From Ophiura sarsii (Eukaryota > Echinodermata > Ophiuroidea > Amphilepidida > Ophiuridae): DNA of 64,000 nucleotides. Position 1 is the first letter of the stretch, and each line of letters starts with the position of its first letter. The position numbers and the translations under genes were made by a program. The stretch lies in contig CM069452.1 in the NCBI GenBank assembly GCA_035610835.1, forward strand, positions 25,859,121-25,923,120, written 5' to 3'. Of the stretch, positions 1 to 10,565 are shown in pieces. The notes under the pieces were generated by a model, which was given only the letters and a program-made list of their open reading frames with translations, was not told where the DNA came from and did not search any database.

Positions 1-665
1 GTCTCAGGCTTTAGTCCATGTACCTCCTCGGAGCAGTGACATCAGTGTGTAGTCCAGTGACACAATCAGCTTTTTATGTATGAAGGGCAGGGTTAATCTC
101 GGAATAAAACCCGTCACACAAGTGCATTCCATAGCGTGTGAGAAAAATGAACTGCAAAACCCTGCAATACTCTCTGAAAATACTGCACAGAGAGAATGGT
201 ATCTGTTATGTATGTATGTGAGGCGATAGGAAATGTCATGAGACTGACATTCTGATAATGAACTACACAAATCATTTATTGTTCTTACAAAAGCGAAATA
301 GCTTTATTCAGACATGAAAATGTTCAGCTTTTCAGCCGATCAGATTGTTCGTGTGTTCAAATTTACGCTTTTTCTTTCATTTCAACCCAAATGCCAGAAA
401 TTTTACCCAGGTTTCACGTCTTCAGCTTTTTAAAAATCAGTTTTTCTGTCAAAAGGTTATTTCATTTTTATTTTAGACGAGTTTAATGAAACTGGTGATC
501 AACACATAATAAATAGGCTTACATGCAAAATCGTTTTTGGATTTGTTCAAAGACAATTATATGTTTATATTTGTTTATTAGCAGAAAGTTACGTCTGAAC
601 GTTTTAAAAGTGTTCGCCATTGAATAGACCTTTTAAAAAACCGGTGAAATATATCATAGGCTAAA

Positions 666-877
666 GACGACACTTTGCACAAAATGTTTTTAAAATTTTA
701 ATAATTTCATCACCATATTTGGAACCACCTTGAGAAATGCATTAAACTATTAAAGTACAAACATGATTGTCTAGCATTGGTTCAGTAATTCTTGAGACTG
801 TTTGAAAAGGTTTCTGAAAAATCTGTTTTGTACATACTTTAGGTAAAACGAATTGCCGCGTTGAGAGAGTAAAAACC
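666..877 (+). repeat. Copy of the TTAA-type CACTTTCCACGCGGC repeat, diverged
   Basis: Shares the body sequence (CATATTTGGAA, GGTTCAGTAAT, GGTTTCTGAAAAATCTGTTT, right-end GCCGCGTTGAGAG) with copies at 7584, 11426, 26022 and 49082. The left terminus is eroded. Confidence 0.65.
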
Positions 878-1128
878 TGATAATTTTATAGCGTGGGTAA
901 TCTATATTGGGCAGAATAAAAATGTGAGAATTATTATACGTTTCTATTAATTGCCTTACAAGGTACATGAATTGTCATTGCTGTATAAAAAGAACAATAG
1001 ATGATAAAATAAAAAATGTATGCAGAAGTAATTATGACTTGGAGGTCCATGACAGATTTTGTGTTGTTGTCATAGAATAGATCCTGTAGGATGCGATTTG
1101 CACCCTAGCCATTAAATACAGGGTGTCC

Positions 1129-1734
1129 CGGAAAGATTTATGCCGTATTTGAAAAATATGAAAAATATGAAAAAACATGCAGTTCAGATCTTATGCCTGC
1201 AATATAATGGGAACCATTTTTTCTACTTACTCTGTTAATTTCATCAAAATATCTTTATCCGTTCCGATATGGCATGACATTATTGAAAATCGGTGAAAAC
1301 CAGTTTTTCCCTTTCAGCGTATTTCATTTGACTGCTTCTTAAGAAAGTATAATATAAATCACTGAAGCAGAACAATTCCCTCACACCATTCAAGTACTAT
1401 TTCATAAAACATCACCAACAATTTGATATCTATTAATTTTTGTAAAAAGAGAACGCGGCAAATACCTGCATCATTTAAATTGAGCATTGTGCCGAATATG
1501 GTCAATGATTTTATGAGTTTCAAAAGAGGTCATTTTGGTCAAACTTGGAATCTACCATTTTTACTAAAGGGTTAATAAATTCTGCCAGAAACGTCCGAAT
1601 TTTAAAATTCAAAATTCCTAAGAAAGCTAAAAATATGTAGACGTTAGAATCATAAGCACTTTGACCAATAACAATGGTAATTCATAGCTATATAAATGCC
1701 GCTTTCCCGGTATAAATCATTCTGGGACATCCTG
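1129..1734. mobile_element. TA-flanked mariner-type miniature element
   Basis: Terminal inverted repeats CAGGGTGTCCCGGAAAGATT (left) and a matching right end (CAGGATGTCCCAGAATGATT reversed) are flanked by TA on both sides. No transposase remains. The ends and TA target fit the Tc1/mariner superfamily. Confidence 0.75.
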
Positions 1735-2845
1735 TAGTCACGCCAGGATGAGGGAAGTGTTATTAGGAAATTTAAGTCGGAAAAATCACTGTGTCAGTTC
1801 ATATGCATGTGATCTGGTTGTAAACAATGTTTAATGTATGTATGAAGGATATAATGTTACATAGGTTTTACATGACATAAATTGCCCGCTTAGGAGCGCT
1901 ATTAATTCGGTCTAGTAAACCTATTGTTATCAATTACTACGAGAGGATTACCTGGTTGTATATTTAAATTCGAGCAGTACTTCTTGCTAACTGCATGGGT
2001 GAGTTTCCATTATGTTGCAAATTACATCCATGCTCAAGCGATTAAACTACTCAATGGGCATTGCAATACAGCCGGTTGGTTGCACACGAGAATTATGTCA
2101 TTTATAGCAACCAGCTATGATGGAAGGCGAATATTTATATTTGTTGCCGGTTTTTAGGGCAACTTATTTATAGCGCTGCTAAGCGGGCCTTGTAGCGTAA
2201 TGAACGCACTTCAAGATCCTTGATATACAGCTCTTTCTTTTTTGATAACAAGATCACACGGATATGAACTTACACTGTAATTTCCGCAATTTGAATTTTA
2301 AAATTAAATTTAAAATATTAATATTTAATAAATCTAGTTTTAAAGCGTGGACCGCCAGTACTTCTATCGCCATATTTGATTAATAATTTACTGAGTTTAG
2401 GTATTTTTCAAATGGGGTGGTGATTAATGCTTCAAATATTGAATTCACTCGTTGGTTAGAAATTAATGAAACATTTTGATACACTATTTCGGAGAGGACC
2501 TCAAAGTTAGTATAACCTTGATTTAAAATGTTAAGATTACTTGAACAATTTAATATTGTGCATTCTAGCCAAGAGTTACTTTAATAGAGTTTTTAAAGCG
2601 TTACCACCAAGATACCGTAGTCGCTAAAGGTCTTTCTTATGGTATATCTGTATATCTGTTATTATTTCAATCCATTCTGTAATTTTGTTTGGTAATTTTG
2701 ATTGTCCGTGTTCTGTCAACATTTCTCAAATTGTACGTCAATGATCACACACATCATGAACTTTAAGAAAAATGTAAATATGGAACATCCAGTCGCTTTA
2801 TAAGCGCAAAGACGTCTTTTTGTAACATCCATTATTAAATATGTA
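1735..2845. other. Intergenic stretch with no recognised gene
   Basis: AT-rich sequence with short ORFs lacking recognisable motifs. Nothing beyond the flanking elements is supported. Confidence 0.5.
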
Positions 2846-3445
2846 CAGTTAAGCCCACAATTATTCATACCCCTTGACAAATATGAGTTTTTTGCGTTTT
2901 TCTCATATCTATACCAGCTGGAGTGATGGAACTTTTGCTTTACTCTAAAGACAATTAGTTTGCAAGTACAAATCAATATATCTGAGCTCAACATGTTTTG
3001 CATAACAATAGAATTGAACAAGAATTGTGTTTTTATGCCTGTCCAAAATTATTCATACCCCATACCAAGTCTCAGGATTGAGGCCACTTTTTGTGATAAT
3101 ACACATGTTTTGATATTCCAAACATTTTTTATATTGTGTGATAGGCTTTTATATTGTTATGTAATTATTCCATGATGTGTGCATACGATGTGGATGCATT
3201 ACAGATGTGTCCTATTGAATGTACAGTGTGGGATATTATAGGACAACACTCTAGCTCTTTGACAGCATGGCAAAGAAGATCAAATAACTTTTTTGTGCAT
3301 ATTGTGAATGCTCACAAAGAGGGAAAGGCTACAGAGCTATTTCGAAACAATTCCAAGTGCAAGAATCCACCACACAAAGCATAATTAGGAAGAACAAGAC
3401 GTTCAACTCACTAACAAAATTGAAGGATGCAGTCGGAAGCCAGCG

Positions 3446-3660
3446 GTGTCCCCTTGTTTGGCAAGAAAAGTATTGCGAAAGGCCAACAACAATCCACAGA
3501 TTACCATCAATGCTCTCGTGAACAACCTTGGCAATTCGTGGACCAAGATATCATGGCAGACATACCAGCAGACATTGCACATGAGAGGTGTCCATGGAGG
3601 CCGACCAAGAAAGACTCTACTCCTTAAAAGAGACACAGAGAAACTTGTCTTGCACTTTAG
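3446..3660 (+). pseudogene. Tc1-like transposase fragment, left arm
   Basis: The frame reads NNNPQITINALVNNLGNSW, then GVHGGRPRKTLLLK. This fits the second helix-turn-helix and GRPR-K linker of Tc1 transposases. Start and catalytic domain are missing. Confidence 0.7.
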
Positions 3661-3940
3661 ACAACCCCAACACTGAAGACAAAAAACTTGGATCTTTGTC
3701 CAGAAGTGCTCTTGCAAATGCTAGACAAGTTTCTCTTTGTTTCTTTTCAGGAGTAGAGTCTTTCTTGGTCAGAGTCCATGGAGAACTCTTTTGTACTATG
3801 TCTGCTGGAGTGTCTGCCTTAATATATTGGTCCAAGACTCACCAAGGTTGTTCAGGAGAGTATTGACGGAGATATGTGGATTGTTGTTGGCCTTTCACTA
3901 TACTTTTCTTGTCAAAAAAGGGGACACTGTTGGCTCCTGA
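3617..3940 (-). pseudogene. Tc1-like transposase fragment, right arm
   Basis: Mirror copy of the left-arm fragment. It extends a little further into the transposase (CLAFARALLDKDPSF, like the R-x-x-FA...H/D segment before the catalytic domain). Frameshifts break it. Confidence 0.65.
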
Positions 3941-4553
3941 CCGTATTCTTCAAGGTTTTTAACTGATTTGAACTGATTTTAACCGTCTTGTTCTTCGTAA
4001 TTATGCTTTATATTGTGGAATTTGGCACTTGAAATTGTTTCGAAATAGCTTTGTAGCCTTTCCCCTCTTTATGAGCATTCACAATGCACAAAGAAAGGTC
4101 CTCACTGAGTTATTTGATCTCCTTTGCCATGCTGTCAAGGAGCTAGAGTGTTGTCCTATAATATCCCTCACTGTACCGTCAAAAGGACACATTTGTAATG
4201 CATTATCATTGTATACACACATCATGGAATAATTGCATAACAATATAAAAGCCTATCACACAATATAAAGAATGTTTGGAATGTCAAAAACATGTGTATT
4301 ATCACAAAAAGTGGCGTCAAACCTGAGACTGGTATGGGGTATGAATAATTTTGGACAGGCATAAAAACACAATTCTTGTTCAATTCTATTGTTATGCAAA
4401 ATATGTTGAGCCCAAATATATTGATTTGTGCTTGCAAACTAATTGTCTTTAGTGTAAAGCGAAAGTTCCGCCAATCCAGCTGGTATAGATATGAGAAAAA
4501 CGCAAAATACTCATAATTTTCAAGGGGTATGAATAATTGTGGGCTTAACTGTA

Positions 4554-5600
4554 TATGTAAGTATAGGGAACCTTTTACTAGCATGACTAGTGTACAATCG
4601 GACAAGTCCTACCATCCCTACCGCCCACAGAACAGGATTTTCCCCGTCACTTTAGTGGGCATTGAGGGATCAGAAAGATATCTCCAAAAAATAAAGATAT
4701 CATTACCTTGATTTGATAGATGAAATATGTAGAAACCCTCCCATGTAATGATTTCTTCAAAAAGCAGTACAGATAAAAATGAAAGATATTTTCTCAAGAA
4801 TATCTGAAAGCCTCTTAATTGTCCTGCAGGTAATTATTGAGTATTGTTGGCAAAGGTCATCAATTGCTTTTGGCTCATACCTTGCCAGGTTTAATCATCC
4901 ATAGATCTTTTAGAAGCATGTTAGAATAACGAGAATAGTTTGTTAATCTTTTACTCCTTACCATAGCAACAGCCCATTTTAGATTTTAGGCATTTTGGGG
5001 TATATTATTTCAGGTAAAAATACTGAAAATTTATCGCGTACTCGTTATCTTATCACAACAATATACAAGATAGTTTTTCAAAAACCAACTACATGTATTA
5101 CATGATAAAGACCCATCTTAACTTATACAACCTGGTAAGGTATGAGCAATTAATTGTTCGTAAATGTTGTTTAACTTGTAAGCCCCTCGTCTTTGTTCAT
5201 AGTGAGTTGTCCTCGTCGGAGGATCCAAATGGTCTTCTTGAGCCATCTCGTGGTTTTGTGTCCTTCTTTGTCGATGATTTTTTTTGCCTCGTACCAATTT
5301 ATGGCATGACTTGTAGCAGCCACATTGTCCGTACTAGCTGACTTGCGTTGTTCATTGACTGAAGTTTTTCTTATAGCCCGTGTGTAATAAGACCTAGCCT
5401 TAAATGTCTAAATATCACTTTTATGTTTCTTTTAACGTGTCCCGAATAAGCGACCGCTCTCCCCTGTGCTTTTTTTTTTTATCACAACCGTTGCATGGAA
5501 TTAAATTTCTGGTGTTTGGTCCGGGTTCCGCTTGTCTTTTGGATGGAATAACATTTGGCGAAATCCTAAAAAGCCCAACAAGACCAGTCGGAATGTTGCC
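4554..5600. other. Intergenic stretch, no gene recognised
   Basis: Contains a short segment near 4595-4650 related to the CAGAACAGGATTTTCC repeat also seen at 46245. Otherwise nothing is supported. Confidence 0.4.
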
Positions 5601-5602
5601 AG

Positions 5603-5640
5603 TCTGATAAAGAAGCCCGCTCAGTAACGAGTCGAAACGT
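5603..5640 (+). ncRNA. Hammerhead-ribozyme-like motif (degenerate)
   Basis: CTGATAA...CGAAACGT with a short hairpin between resembles the CUGANGA and GAAA core of hammerhead ribozymes found in Penelope-like elements. G8 of the core appears as A, so activity is doubtful. Related motifs are at 36576-36609 and 60902-60931. Confidence 0.4.
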
Positions 5641-5804
5641 AACTAGTGAGTGCGATTTTATTGAATTCGTCAAAATAACAATTTTATTCCATGTTTATGA
5701 ACAATCCTGATGAATCTATATCAAGTTATAAACTATCAAGCTCTATATTTTCAGGTGGTGTATAGTTAGTACATGTGTAGCATAACGTATACATGAAACC
5801 AAAC

Positions 5805-5853
5805 TGTTGAAAAAATGGAGGGCTCTATCCCCGGAGGATCACTCAATGCCCCT
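5805..5853 (-). repeat. Terminus of the AGGGGCATT TTAA-type miniature element
   Basis: Ends AATGCCCCT followed by TTAA. It shares the GAGGG...ATCTCTCAATGCCCCT end with the copies ending at 20829 and 43845. The rest of the copy is not evident. Confidence 0.5.
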
Positions 5854-5857
5854 TTAA

Positions 5858-6536
5858 GATTGGTGTTAACCCCAAAAATGTGAAAAATAGAGAGCGCCGT
5901 AACTTTTAAACTATAACTGTGATGAATGTAAAAGTATACATTTATGGAATGGAAATGAGCCAGAGATTCCATTTTTGATATCAAATTTCACTAAAAATGT
6001 CGATTTTTGACAAAATGGCAACCAAAAAAAATCACTTTTTTGGTAAAAAAATTCTTGGACAGGCTACAAAAGTCAATTTTGAGTTAAAAATGCTGAAATT
6101 TGCTAGAAACCATGTTAAGACAAAACTCTAGGAGCTGTATTTTTAAATTTTTATTTTAGGCTTTACTTTTGACCAAAAAGTGCAAAAAAAAGTGCCAAAA
6201 AAAAATTCACTTTTTGGTCAAAATTTTCAAAAGTAAGGCCTAAAATAAAAATTTAAAAATACTACTCCTAGAGTTTTGTCTTAACATGGTTTCTAGCAAA
6301 TTTCAGCATTTTTAACTCAAAATTGACTTTTGTAGCCTGTCCAAGATTTTTTTTACCAAAAGAGTGATTTTTTTGCCATTTTGTCAAAAATCGACATATT
6401 TAGTGAAATTTGATATAAAAAATGGAATCTCTGTCTCATTTCCATTCCATAATTGTATACTTTTACATTCATCACAGTTATAGTTTAAAAGTTACGGCGC
6501 TCTCTATTTTTCACATTTTTGGGGTTGACACCAACC
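5858..6536. mobile_element. TTAA-flanked fold-back palindrome
   Basis: Flanked by TTAA (5854-5857, 6537-6540). The arms begin GATTGGTGTTAACCCCAAAA and are near-perfect reverse complements across the whole element, with the centre near 6197. It has no coding capacity. Long inverted arms and a TTAA target suggest a non-autonomous piggyBac- or Kolobok-type element. Confidence 0.75.
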
Positions 6537-6547
6537 TTAAGTATATC

Positions 6548-6625
6548 TATATGACAATTCGAAAGCAGTTTAACGTACCCTTTCCACGTCCCGTGTCACC
6601 TAGCAGCTATCAAATTTCACGGTTA
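6548..6625 (+). repeat. Dispersed TTTCCACGTCCCGTGTCACC repeat
   Basis: The same block (GACAATTCGAAAGCAGTTTA then CGTCCCGTGTCACCTAGCAG) recurs at 8312-8385. Diverged forms are at 46300, 45420, 46858 and inverted at 61255 and 62220. Confidence 0.7.
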
Positions 6626-6917
6626 ACAGATAAAATCGTTATTGTAACAGCCTTTTATATAATTACATTAGGTAACACCCATTTAACATGTAAAAGTATA
6701 ATTATAGGAACCTATTACCGGTATGCATTATTCAAGATGGCATCAAGATTGTCGTAATTGAAGATTTTTTCACAGATTAACGTTAGGATAACAAACACGA
6801 ATCCCACTTTAAAAACACCTGATGGTACAAGCATAACCAAACAGCGGTACAATACTTCTGGCCAGGGGAGGGGGATTGATATGTAATGGATACAGCTGCC
6901 CTTATAGTGGGACTTAA

Positions 6918-7321
6918 GGTTGGTGTCAACCCCAAAAATGTGAAAAATAGAGAGCGCTTTAACTTTTAATCTATAAATTTTGACAAAAAAGTGCAAAAAA
7001 AAGTGATTTTTGGCAACAACAAAAAAAATCAGTTTTTGGTCAAAACTTTCAAAAGTAATGCCTAAAAAAAAAAAAAAAAAATACCACTCCTAGAGTTTTG
7101 TCTTAACATGGTTTCTAGCAAATTTCAGCATTTTTAACTCAAAATTGACTTTTGTAGCCTGTCCAAGATTTTTTTAACCAAAAAAGTGATTTTTTGCCAT
7201 TTTGTCAAAAATCGACATTGTTAGTGAAAATTTATATCAAAAATGGAATCTCTGACTCATTTCAATTCCATAATTGTATACTTTTACATTCATAACAGTT
7301 ATAGTTTAAAAGTTACGGCGA
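6918..7321. mobile_element. Second, damaged copy of the 5858 palindrome
   Basis: Preceded by TTAA (6914-6917) and beginning GGTTGGTGTCAACCCC. The left arm has an internal deletion. The right arm stops at GTTACGGCG near 7320 without the terminal block. Confidence 0.7.
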
Positions 7322-7583
7322 GAAATTTGCGAGATTAAAAAAAGGTGGTCTTTGGGTGAAATAATGGTCAAGTTATCTTACAAATGATAATGCATGGGGT
7401 ATTTTGGGGACATTTTCGAAAATGCGGGGTTATTATTGGATGTGTGTCGTGTGTGAGGCTGAAAAAAGGATCTCACTCTTAACAGCCTAACATATGCGTA
7501 CCCCTCTCCCAAAAATGGCAGTGCCCCCGGGCGTCTGGCCATGTGTATACGTTATCTCCATGCTTTTGATATTAATTTGTTAA

Positions 7584-7818
7584 CACTTTCCACGCGGCAG
7601 GCGACTGCAGACGACATTCCAAAAGTTCACAAAAAGGTTTCAAAAATGTCAACATTATTGGATTTCATTACCATATTTGAAATCACCATGGAAAATGTAT
7701 TGAAATAAGTACACACATGTCTAATTCTAATTACTGAGATAGACCTTGACAGTTGGGAAAGGTTTCTGAAAAATCTGTTTTGAATAATATGGTCAAACCA
7801 AAAGCCGCGTGGAGAGTG
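7584..7818 (+). mobile_element. TTAA-type miniature element with CACTTTCCACGCGGC ends
   Basis: Left end CACTTTCCACGCGGC preceded by TTAA (7580-7583); right end GCCGCGTGGAGAGTG followed by TTTT. It is 235 bp with a 15-bp inverted end. This is the best reference copy of a family with at least six copies here. Confidence 0.75.
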
Positions 7819-8311
7819 TTTTGGCACGCGCCATCTTAAAAGATGACGCGTGTCTTATGAGATCATTTTGTTAATGTCTATACAAGGAATGCAAATAGCG
7901 CCAACTCTCTTTCGTCTCTAGTTTAGCGCTTGAAAGTTTCTCGTTCTTTTTCGTCCGGTCGTATGAGGTGTCGTCTGAATGGAGTGGAACATCTGGGAAA
8001 CTCTGTGATACAAAAACGTAGACAAAATAAGTATTAGTGGAATAATAATCAACCTTGTTAAACTAGTTACGTATGATTAAAGAAGGTTATGTCGAAGACT
8101 AGTCCAACAAATTTGACGAAAAATAACGATGGTAACTGCGGCCTCATCACTCGATATGAACCACACACAGTCTCACCTCACTTGGTCATGAGTAATTGAG
8201 CAGCATAACCATTTCTTCTTAATTCTCAAATCAAGGTTTGTTTAAAGTATAGAAACGTTGACACAAATCTTTAAATTGTTTGCACCAATCCATAAAGTAT
8301 ACTCTAATATG

Positions 8312-8385
8312 ACAATTCGAAAGCAGTTTAACGTACGTTTTCCACGTCCCGTGTCACCTAGCAGCTATCAAATTTCACGAGGTGT
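8312..8385 (+). repeat. Dispersed TTTCCACGTCCCGTGTCACC repeat
   Basis: Nearly identical to 6548-6625 over about 75 bases. Confidence 0.7.
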
Positions 8386-8899
8386 CGTCTGAATGGACTG
8401 TTTAAAAATATTTATAATTTGTTTAATACCCGTCGTATATGCCATTATTTCTATCCATAAAGTAATGGTTGATATTATTTTGGTCGTACTAGAGGTCGTG
8501 ACCGTTATGTGCACTATTATCTCAAAATATGAAAGGATATAAAGACATTAATACATTAAGTACTTTAAAATGTATCTTATTAGGGCCTACACATGAACAA
8601 AATACTTTTACTTTACCAACCATTTAGGGACAAACAGGGCCATATGTTGTCCATAACGAGTGGTTACTTAGACTGCACTGCTGCAGCACCGTAAAGTTGC
8701 ATCAAATTGGTTGAACCGGTTTACGACATACCTCTCCTTGATCACGGGTGATTTGGAAAACTATTTTTGCGGTTGTGGTTATGTTTTTATATGATAAATA
8801 GTAGAGATAGTAAGGTGCCTGTAGAGGGCAAACATGATTAAAATATGGGTTGCAAAAGTGAAAAAGAGATCCTCCATTCACATTATTGACATTTATAGG

Positions 8900-9335
8900 T
8901 TTTCTGACACACACGCTGTAAAAAATTACTCATCCAGTCTGATCATAAATGTAAAGGACGATGATTTTCAAGCTTTACATTAAGGTTGCTTTCTTACTCT
9001 TTTTCAATCAGACGTCTGTGCGCTGTGCCGACAGCAATTCCACAGCTTTGTTCAACAACAACAGTTACGTAATCATTAATCTTAGTTCCTTGCAATCATT
9101 ATTATTTAAATTTGTATGTTTTCTGACACACGCTGTAAAGAAATTACTCATCCAGTCTGATCATAAATGTAAAGGACGATGATTTTCAAGCTTTACATTA
9201 AGGTTGCTTTCTTACTCTTTTTCAATCAGACGTCTGTGCGCTGTGCTCACAGCAATTATACAGATTTGTTCATCAAAACTAGTTATGTAATCATCAATCT
9301 TAGTTCCTTGCAAAGGAGTGTCTCATACAATCATC
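8900..9335 (+). repeat. Tandem duplication, 218-bp period, each unit with a signal-peptide-like ORF
   Basis: Two adjacent units share long identical stretches (ACACGCTGTAAA...CATCCAGTCTGATCATAAAT, then ATGATTTTCAAGCTTTACAT). The ATGs at 8961 and 9179 are 218 bases apart. Confidence 0.85.
8961..9182 (+). CDS. Unrecognised small ORF with signal-peptide-like N-terminus, copy 1
   Basis: 73 aa. Starts MIFKLYIKVAFLLFFNQTSV followed by RCADSN, a plausible signal peptide, then NSTALFNNNSYVIINLSSLQ. It may be a first exon of a secreted protein or chance. The stop TGA overlaps the ATG of the second copy. No family is recognised. Confidence 0.3.
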   Translation: MIFKLYIKVAFLLFFNQTSVRCADSNSTALFNNNSYVIINLSSLQSLLFKFVCFLTHAVKKLLIQSDHKCKGR

Positions 9336-9388
9336 CATCACGGCCTCAGGATATTATCTATTTTCTGTATATTATTGCTTTTATGTAA
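9179..9388 (+). CDS. Unrecognised small ORF with signal-peptide-like N-terminus, copy 2
   Basis: 69 aa with the same first 23 residues as copy 1. The following region has several substitutions (for example AHSNYTDLFIKTSYVIINLS). The C-terminal part diverges after LSSLQ. No family is recognised. Confidence 0.3.
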   Translation: MIFKLYIKVAFLLFFNQTSVRCAHSNYTDLFIKTSYVIINLSSLQRSVSYNHPSRPQDIIYFLYIIAFM

Positions 9389-9734
9389 CCCAGACATCAC
9401 GTGACACAATACCGTGTATACACCTAACACAAAATGTTCCTGACCAGGTGCTTTTAGTGTTAGCTAATTTAAAATCGGTGATTTAATAGTAGATTCATAA
9501 ACATTGGCGGATCCGTCATTGATTTGGACCTATTCCATTTGCCGTTAAAGAAACCACAATGTACCAATCACGACGATATCGGCATCGTTTTTAGATGCTA
9601 TTGGTTTTGGCTGCGATATAATGGACTTCAAAGTGTTGAAGCAACACATCCCCAAATATCATGCGTCCATGCATGAATTTGAACTACCCAAGCAAATAGC
9701 GCGCTATTTAAACGTGCCATCTTTAACGATTTCT

Positions 9735-9800
9735 TTACGGCAGGCGTCTGCAGACGACATTCCAAAATGTCACAAAATGTTGTAAAAATGTCAACATTTC
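9735..9800 (+). repeat. Fragment of the CACTTTCCACGCGGC TTAA-type repeat
   Basis: CGGCAGGCGTCTGCAGACGA and the following 45 bases match 11436-11495. Both termini are missing. Confidence 0.65.
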
Positions 9801-10302
9801 CATAGAAAAAACCTTGCAACTTTGTTGTCGGTTGGTCTTGTTACTTAGGTTATCATTATGACTTTAAAAGTATCCACTCGATTTTTGATTTATGAATGAG
9901 GTCTCAAATAGCGGGGTAGAAATGTGCTCGTTTAATCTACATCTCAATCAGATTTGTAATACCGATTACTGAATTTGAATTAGTTAACATTAAAGCACCT
10001 GGTCGGTATATTTGTGTTAGGTGTATATACGGTAATTGTGGCTAAGAAATGAAAAAGATAAACGCCGCAACCATAATAATGGATGATTCAATCAAAGTGC
10101 AAATTGTGCGGCGGGGCCGTGTCACTTGTTGAAGGGGCAAAATGCTGGCTTATTTCCCCTGTCAAAAAGAATTAAAACACATATGGGAAAATGATTTGTC
10201 TAATCCAGCACAAATATTCAATTCAATATGGCTGATACAAACCGTCGAGGTGGATTTTTCCTCTGCCGATGCTGAATATATAGATGAACAGAGAATAGTC
10301 AC

Positions 10303-10335
10303 TATTTATAGATTATTTATTATTTATTATTCATA
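10303..10335 (-). promoter_or_regulatory. Candidate polyadenylation signals of the convertase gene
   Basis: On the minus strand AATAAA hexamers overlap in this AT-rich stretch, about 240 bases downstream of the possible TAA at 10566. They would suit a terminal exon 12, but such hexamers are common in AT-rich DNA. Confidence 0.3.
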
Positions 10336-10381
10336 AATCTAACTAGTGCTATGATAAGATGGTAGACCGGTGTGAAAGGAG

Positions 10382-10531
10382 CCATAGTCCTCCTGGAGCC
10401 ATAGTCCGGCCTCCATAGACATACACGGAATGAAGCGTGAGACTAGTGTTGCGTGTAGGGGTGAGTGCCCTTTTACCAACCTATACGTTGCTGTACAGGG
10501 CGACTATGGCTCCAGATCCAGGACACTATGT
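10382..10531. repeat. Hairpin miniature element (CATAGTCC...GGAGCCATAGTC)
   Basis: Left block CCATAGTCCTCCTGGAGCC and right block GACTATGGCTCCAGATCCAG...GACACTATG are inverted. A shorter copy lies at 45283-45369. It sits downstream of the last recognised convertase exon. Confidence 0.7.
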
Positions 10532-10565
10532 CTACTGCTAACAGCCAAGAACAAAAAGAGAGTTT

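Larger units (their letters stand above)
2846..4551. mobile_element. 1.7-kb fold-back palindrome built from a Tc1-like transposon
   Basis: Flanked by TA (2844-2845, 4552-4553). The two arms, about 2846-3655 and 3725-4551, are nearly exact reverse complements, beginning CAGTTAAGCCCACAATTATT. Both arms encode the same part of a Tc1-like transposase in opposite directions. The unmatched centre is about 70 bases. It has no DDE catalytic domain, so it is non-autonomous. Confidence 0.85.
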
